Shown here one piece after another: positions 6,773 through 8,246 of a stretch of 8,246 nt of DNA. The first letter of the stretch is position 1; the number at the start of each line of letters is the position of its first letter. The stretch is from Candidatus Alistipes excrementipullorum. GTDB taxonomy: Bacteria > Bacteroidota > Bacteroidia > Bacteroidales > Rikenellaceae. The notes beneath the pieces were generated by a model, which was not told the origin of the DNA, ran no database searches, and saw nothing but the letters and a program-made list of their open reading frames with translations. The translations under genes were made by a program, and so were the position numbers. The stretch is taken from the NCBI GenBank assembly GCA_019113665.1, contig DXGW01000153.1, positions 1-8,246 of the forward strand, given 5' to 3'.

Positions 6773-7726
6773 TTAAGCGTGCCATTCGATTACGCAGGCT
6801 CCGGTCGTGAATCCGGCGCCGAATGCACTGAATACAAGTTTGTCTCCGTCCTTGAGTTCTCCGCGCATGTTCATTTCGTCGAGGAGCATCGGAATGCTGG
6901 CCGACGAAGTGTTTCCGTAGAGTTCCACGTTGTGCGGGAATTTGGCGGGATCCTGTTTCAACAGATTGCAAACGGCCTCGACTATTCGCAGATTGGCCTG
7001 ATGCAGAATGAAGTGGTCAACGTCCTCGAGCTGCATGTTCGATTCATCGACTACGTCACAGATATCCTTTATCGACGAGGATACGGCGCTCTTGAAGACC
7101 TCCTGGCCTTTCATCTGGAGCGGAACGTTCTTTTCGTCCTTTTTGATGTACGGGGTGGGTTCGAGTTTGCGCTCTTCGTAAAGTACGTCCGTTTTGCTGG
7201 TGTTGGTGACCTTTATCGCTTTCAGGGCGTCACCTTCGGTAACTACGACAGCACCAGCGCCGTCGCCGAACAATACGCAGGTTCTGCGGTCGCTCCAGTC
7301 TACCATTCGGGTAGGCTCCTCGGCGCATACGATGAGTATGTTCTTTGCAATTCCTGCCTTCTGATATGCTTCCGCTATCTGGAGAGCATAGAGGAAGCCC
7401 GAGCAGGCTGCGTTTATGTCTACGCACGGACATTTTGCGTCAATGCCGTCGTGTATGAGGCAGCTCAGTGAAGGGGTAACGTATTCGTTAACCACATTTG
7501 AGCAGATGATGTAATCCAATTGCCAAGCTTCCATGCCCGATTTCTTCAAGGCGTCCTTTGCCGCCTCGATAGCCAGGTCCTTGAGTTTTTCGTCCGATAT
7601 GATCTGGCGCTGTTTGATTCCCGTTCGAGAAACAATCCATTCGTCGCTCGTGTCGAGGAATTCGGCCAACATGTCGTTGGTCAATGTCAGCGAAGGGTGG
7701 GCGCTTCCGGTTCCTATTATTTTCAT
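6773..7726 (-). CDS. fabH: 3-oxoacyl-ACP synthase III FabH (KAS III)
   Basis: FabH initiates fatty-acid synthesis by condensing an acyl-CoA primer with malonyl-ACP. The protein has 317 residues, normal for the family. LDTSDEWIVSRTGIKQR (24-40) is the hallmark N-terminal block. Cys108 lies in NAACSGFLYAL, His242 in LHQANLRI and Asn272 in YGNTSSASIP, so the Cys-His-Asn triad is complete. GDGAGAVVV (154-162) is also conserved. The start MKIIGTGSAHPSLTLTND has no insertion. The gene follows acpP after 46 bases that contain a U-tailed hairpin, so it may be expressed below acpP. Which primer it prefers (acetyl or branched-chain) cannot be read from the sequence. It could be a second FabH, because in Bacteroides the housekeeping gene is, from memory, usually beside rpmF. 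Confidence 0.94.
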   Translation of the reverse strand: MKIIGTGSAHPSLTLTNDMLAEFLDTSDEWIVSRTGIKQRQIISDEKLKDLAIEAAKDALKKSGMEAWQLDYIICSNVVNEYVTPSLSCLIHDGIDAKCPCVDINAACSGFLYALQIAEAYQKAGIAKNILIVCAEEPTRMVDWSDRRTCVLFGDGAGAVVVTEGDALKAIKVTNTSKTDVLYEERKLEPTPYIKKDEKNVPLQMKGQEVFKSAVSSSIKDICDVVDESNMQLEDVDHFILHQANLRIVEAVCNLLKQDPAKFPHNVELYGNTSSASIPMLLDEMNMRGELKDGDKLVFSAFGAGFTTGACVIEWHA

Positions 7727-7746
7727 ATTATGATGTTAACGTTGAT

Positions 7747-7781
7747 AAAAAAAGGAGTGCAGACAAATCTGCTTACTCCTT
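7747..7781 (-). terminator. Intrinsic terminator/attenuator overlapping the acpP stop
   Basis: Read on the minus strand, AAGGAGT (7781-7775) pairs with ACTCCTT (7758-7752), and GCAGA (7772-7768) pairs with TCTGC (7763-7759). There is a two-base AA bulge on the 5' side and a TTTG loop. The stem runs straight into seven T residues (7753-7747), two of them paired. The first arm is built from the last two acpP codons and the stop codon. This is a good intrinsic terminator, yet four co-directional fatty-acid genes follow, so it probably gives partial termination that raises acpP output over the enzymes. A processing or mRNA-stabilising hairpin is the alternative. Confidence 0.75.
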
Positions 7782-8009
7782 GTGGCTTTCGATATATGCA
7801 ATCGCGTCGCCAACAGTCTTGATCTTTTCGGCGTCTTCGTCGGGAATCTGTATACCGAATTCCTTCTCGAATTCCATGATGAGTTCGACCGTGTCGAGCG
7901 AATCTGCTCCGAGCTGTTCCGTAAAACTTGCTTCCGGGGTAACCTCGTTAGCCGATACGCCGAGCTTGTCGACGATGATGGCCACTACTTTAGACTGAAT
8001 TTCTGACAT
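7773..8009 (-). CDS. acpP: acyl carrier protein AcpP
   Basis: AcpP is the small acidic carrier that holds growing acyl chains on a 4'-phosphopantetheine arm and presents them to FabH, FabF, FabG and FabZ. The protein has 78 residues, the standard length. The prosthetic-group site is Ser37 in GADSLDTVEL (34-43). The start SEIQSKVVAIIVDKLGV and the end IPDEDAEKIKTVGDAI are typical of helices I and III-IV. The ATG at 8009 is preceded by an AT-rich region without a Shine-Dalgarno sequence. It is the first gene of the operon, about 75 bases downstream of a good -7 box. Its last codons form half of the hairpin at 7747-7781. Activation requires a phosphopantetheinyl transferase that is not in the window. 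Confidence 0.96.
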   Translation of the reverse strand: MSEIQSKVVAIIVDKLGVSANEVTPEASFTEQLGADSLDTVELIMEFEKEFGIQIPDEDAEKIKTVGDAIAYIESHKE

Positions 8010-8084
8010 AATTCGAAAATGTTTAGTTAAACTCTATTATATTATAGTACTGTTTTTTCGCGTACGTGCGTAATTTTTCGTCGG
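8010..8084 (-). other. 5' leader of the acpP operon
   Basis: This is the untranslated stretch between the predicted transcription start (near 8079) and the acpP ATG. It contains an exact direct repeat TTTTTCG at 8054-8060 and 8074-8080 (20 bp apart) flanking a CGTACG palindrome (8061-8066). An AT-rich segment follows next to the start codon. No riboswitch or ribosome-binding site is recognised. The repeat may be an operator or chance in AT-rich sequence. Confidence 0.4.
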
Positions 8085-8116
8085 CAAAGGTATGCAGTAA
8101 CCTTGTTATTGACGAA
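8085..8116 (-). promoter_or_regulatory. Promoter of the acpP-fabHFZG operon
   Basis: On the minus strand TACCTTTG (8092 to 8085) is an exact match to the Bacteroidota -7 consensus TAnnTTTG and is followed by CC, as is common in this phylum. Twenty bases upstream TTCG (8116 to 8113) matches the -33 TTTG element with one mismatch. Transcription would begin near 8079, about 70 nt before acpP. The match supports both the operon start and the taxonomic placement. Confidence 0.72.
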
Positions 8117-8132
8117 TATCGGCATTCGCAAA

Positions 8133-8210
8133 GTGGCAAAAAGAGCGTTAATGTGGCAAAAGTGGCGTATTAGTGGCGAAATAATTAGATAAAATCGTAT
8201 ATTTGTGGGC
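8133..8210. repeat. Cluster of helically spaced GTGGC direct repeats between divergent promoters
   Basis: The core GTGGC occurs on the plus strand at 8133, 8153, 8162 and 8173. The first two copies read GTGGCAAA, the fourth GTGGCGAA and the third GTGGCGTA. A related GTGGGCAAAA starts at 8205. Start-to-start distances are 20, 9, 11 and 32 bases, close to multiples of a DNA helical turn, so all copies would face the same side. They lie between the acpP promoter and the rightward TATATTTG box. The arrangement suggests a cooperative regulator-binding array; no regulator is identified. Confidence 0.5.
8198..8205 (+). promoter_or_regulatory. Rightward -7 promoter box for a gene beyond the edge
   Basis: TATATTTG is an exact match to the Bacteroidota -7 consensus TAnnTTTG on the plus strand. 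No TTTG is found at the expected -33 position; repeat copies occupy that area, so the promoter may depend on an activator. Transcription would start near 8211, giving a leader of only about 15-20 nt before the ATG codons at 8226 and 8233. Confidence 0.5.
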
Positions 8211-8225
8211 AAAATTGGAGAAGGA

Positions 8226-8246
8226 ATGAAGAATGAAGTGCCCAAA
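8226..8246 (+). CDS. Start of a divergent gene cut by the right edge (unidentified)
   Basis: A purine-rich GGAGAAGG (8217-8224) lies just before two candidate starts. The ATG at 8226 reads Met-Lys-Asn-Glu-Val-Pro-Lys to the edge. The ATG at 8233, in another frame, reads Met-Lys-Cys-Pro followed by Lys or Asn, which would resemble the start of a zinc-ribbon protein. Together with the upstream TATATTTG box this supports a rightward gene, but too little is visible to name it or to choose the start. Confidence 0.35.

Noticed and set aside
8042..8245. A 67-codon minus-strand frame upstream of acpP
   Set aside because: It covers both promoter boxes and the repeat cluster, has no recognisable domain, and its composition looks like translated AT-rich intergenic DNA.

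Overview
The window looks like chromosomal DNA from a Bacteroidota bacterium, most likely a Bacteroidales gut-type organism. Three things point there. The promoters fit the Bacteroidota -7 consensus TAnnTTTG. Start codons mostly lack strong Shine-Dalgarno sequences. A NusG paralogue of the UpxY type heads a polysaccharide-precursor operon. No rRNA, tRNA, CRISPR array, transposase or phage gene is visible. Apart from a few codons at the extreme right edge, every gene is on the minus strand, so the genes are transcribed from high to low coordinates.

Right part (8246 to 4248): a five-gene type II fatty-acid synthesis operon in the order acpP, fabH, fabF, fabZ, fabG. A good -7 box lies at 8085-8092. 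A perfect 22-bp-stem hairpin at 4248-4295 closes the operon. All catalytic residues are intact. The module supplies a carrier (AcpP), an initiating condensing enzyme (FabH), an elongating one (FabF), a ketoreductase (FabG) and a dehydratase (FabZ). It has no malonyl transacylase (FabD) and no enoyl reductase (FabI/FabK/FabV). A hairpin followed by a U run overlaps the acpP stop codon and probably lets acpP be expressed above the four enzymes behind it.

Left part (4247 to 1): a 216-bp leader, then a UpxY-family NusG-like antiterminator, then rmlA, rmlC, rmlD and rmlB. The four rml genes make up the complete dTDP-L-rhamnose pathway from glucose-1-phosphate. They are packed with gaps or overlaps of a few bases. 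rmlB runs off the left edge close to its natural C-terminus. The antiterminator implies a longer surface-polysaccharide (capsule, O-antigen or exopolysaccharide) locus continuing to the left.

Right edge: the 8093-8225 interval holds a cluster of GTGGC direct repeats spaced at about 10-bp multiples and a plus-strand TATATTTG box. These lead into the first codons of a divergent gene cut by the window end.

I do not see an undescribed defence system or mobile element. The items most worth checking are the repeat cluster at the divergent promoter, the acpP-fabH terminator/attenuator, the possibility that this is a second, dedicated FAS module (a stand-alone FabZ where Bacteroidota usually carry an LpxC-FabZ fusion), and the leader of the antiterminator operon.
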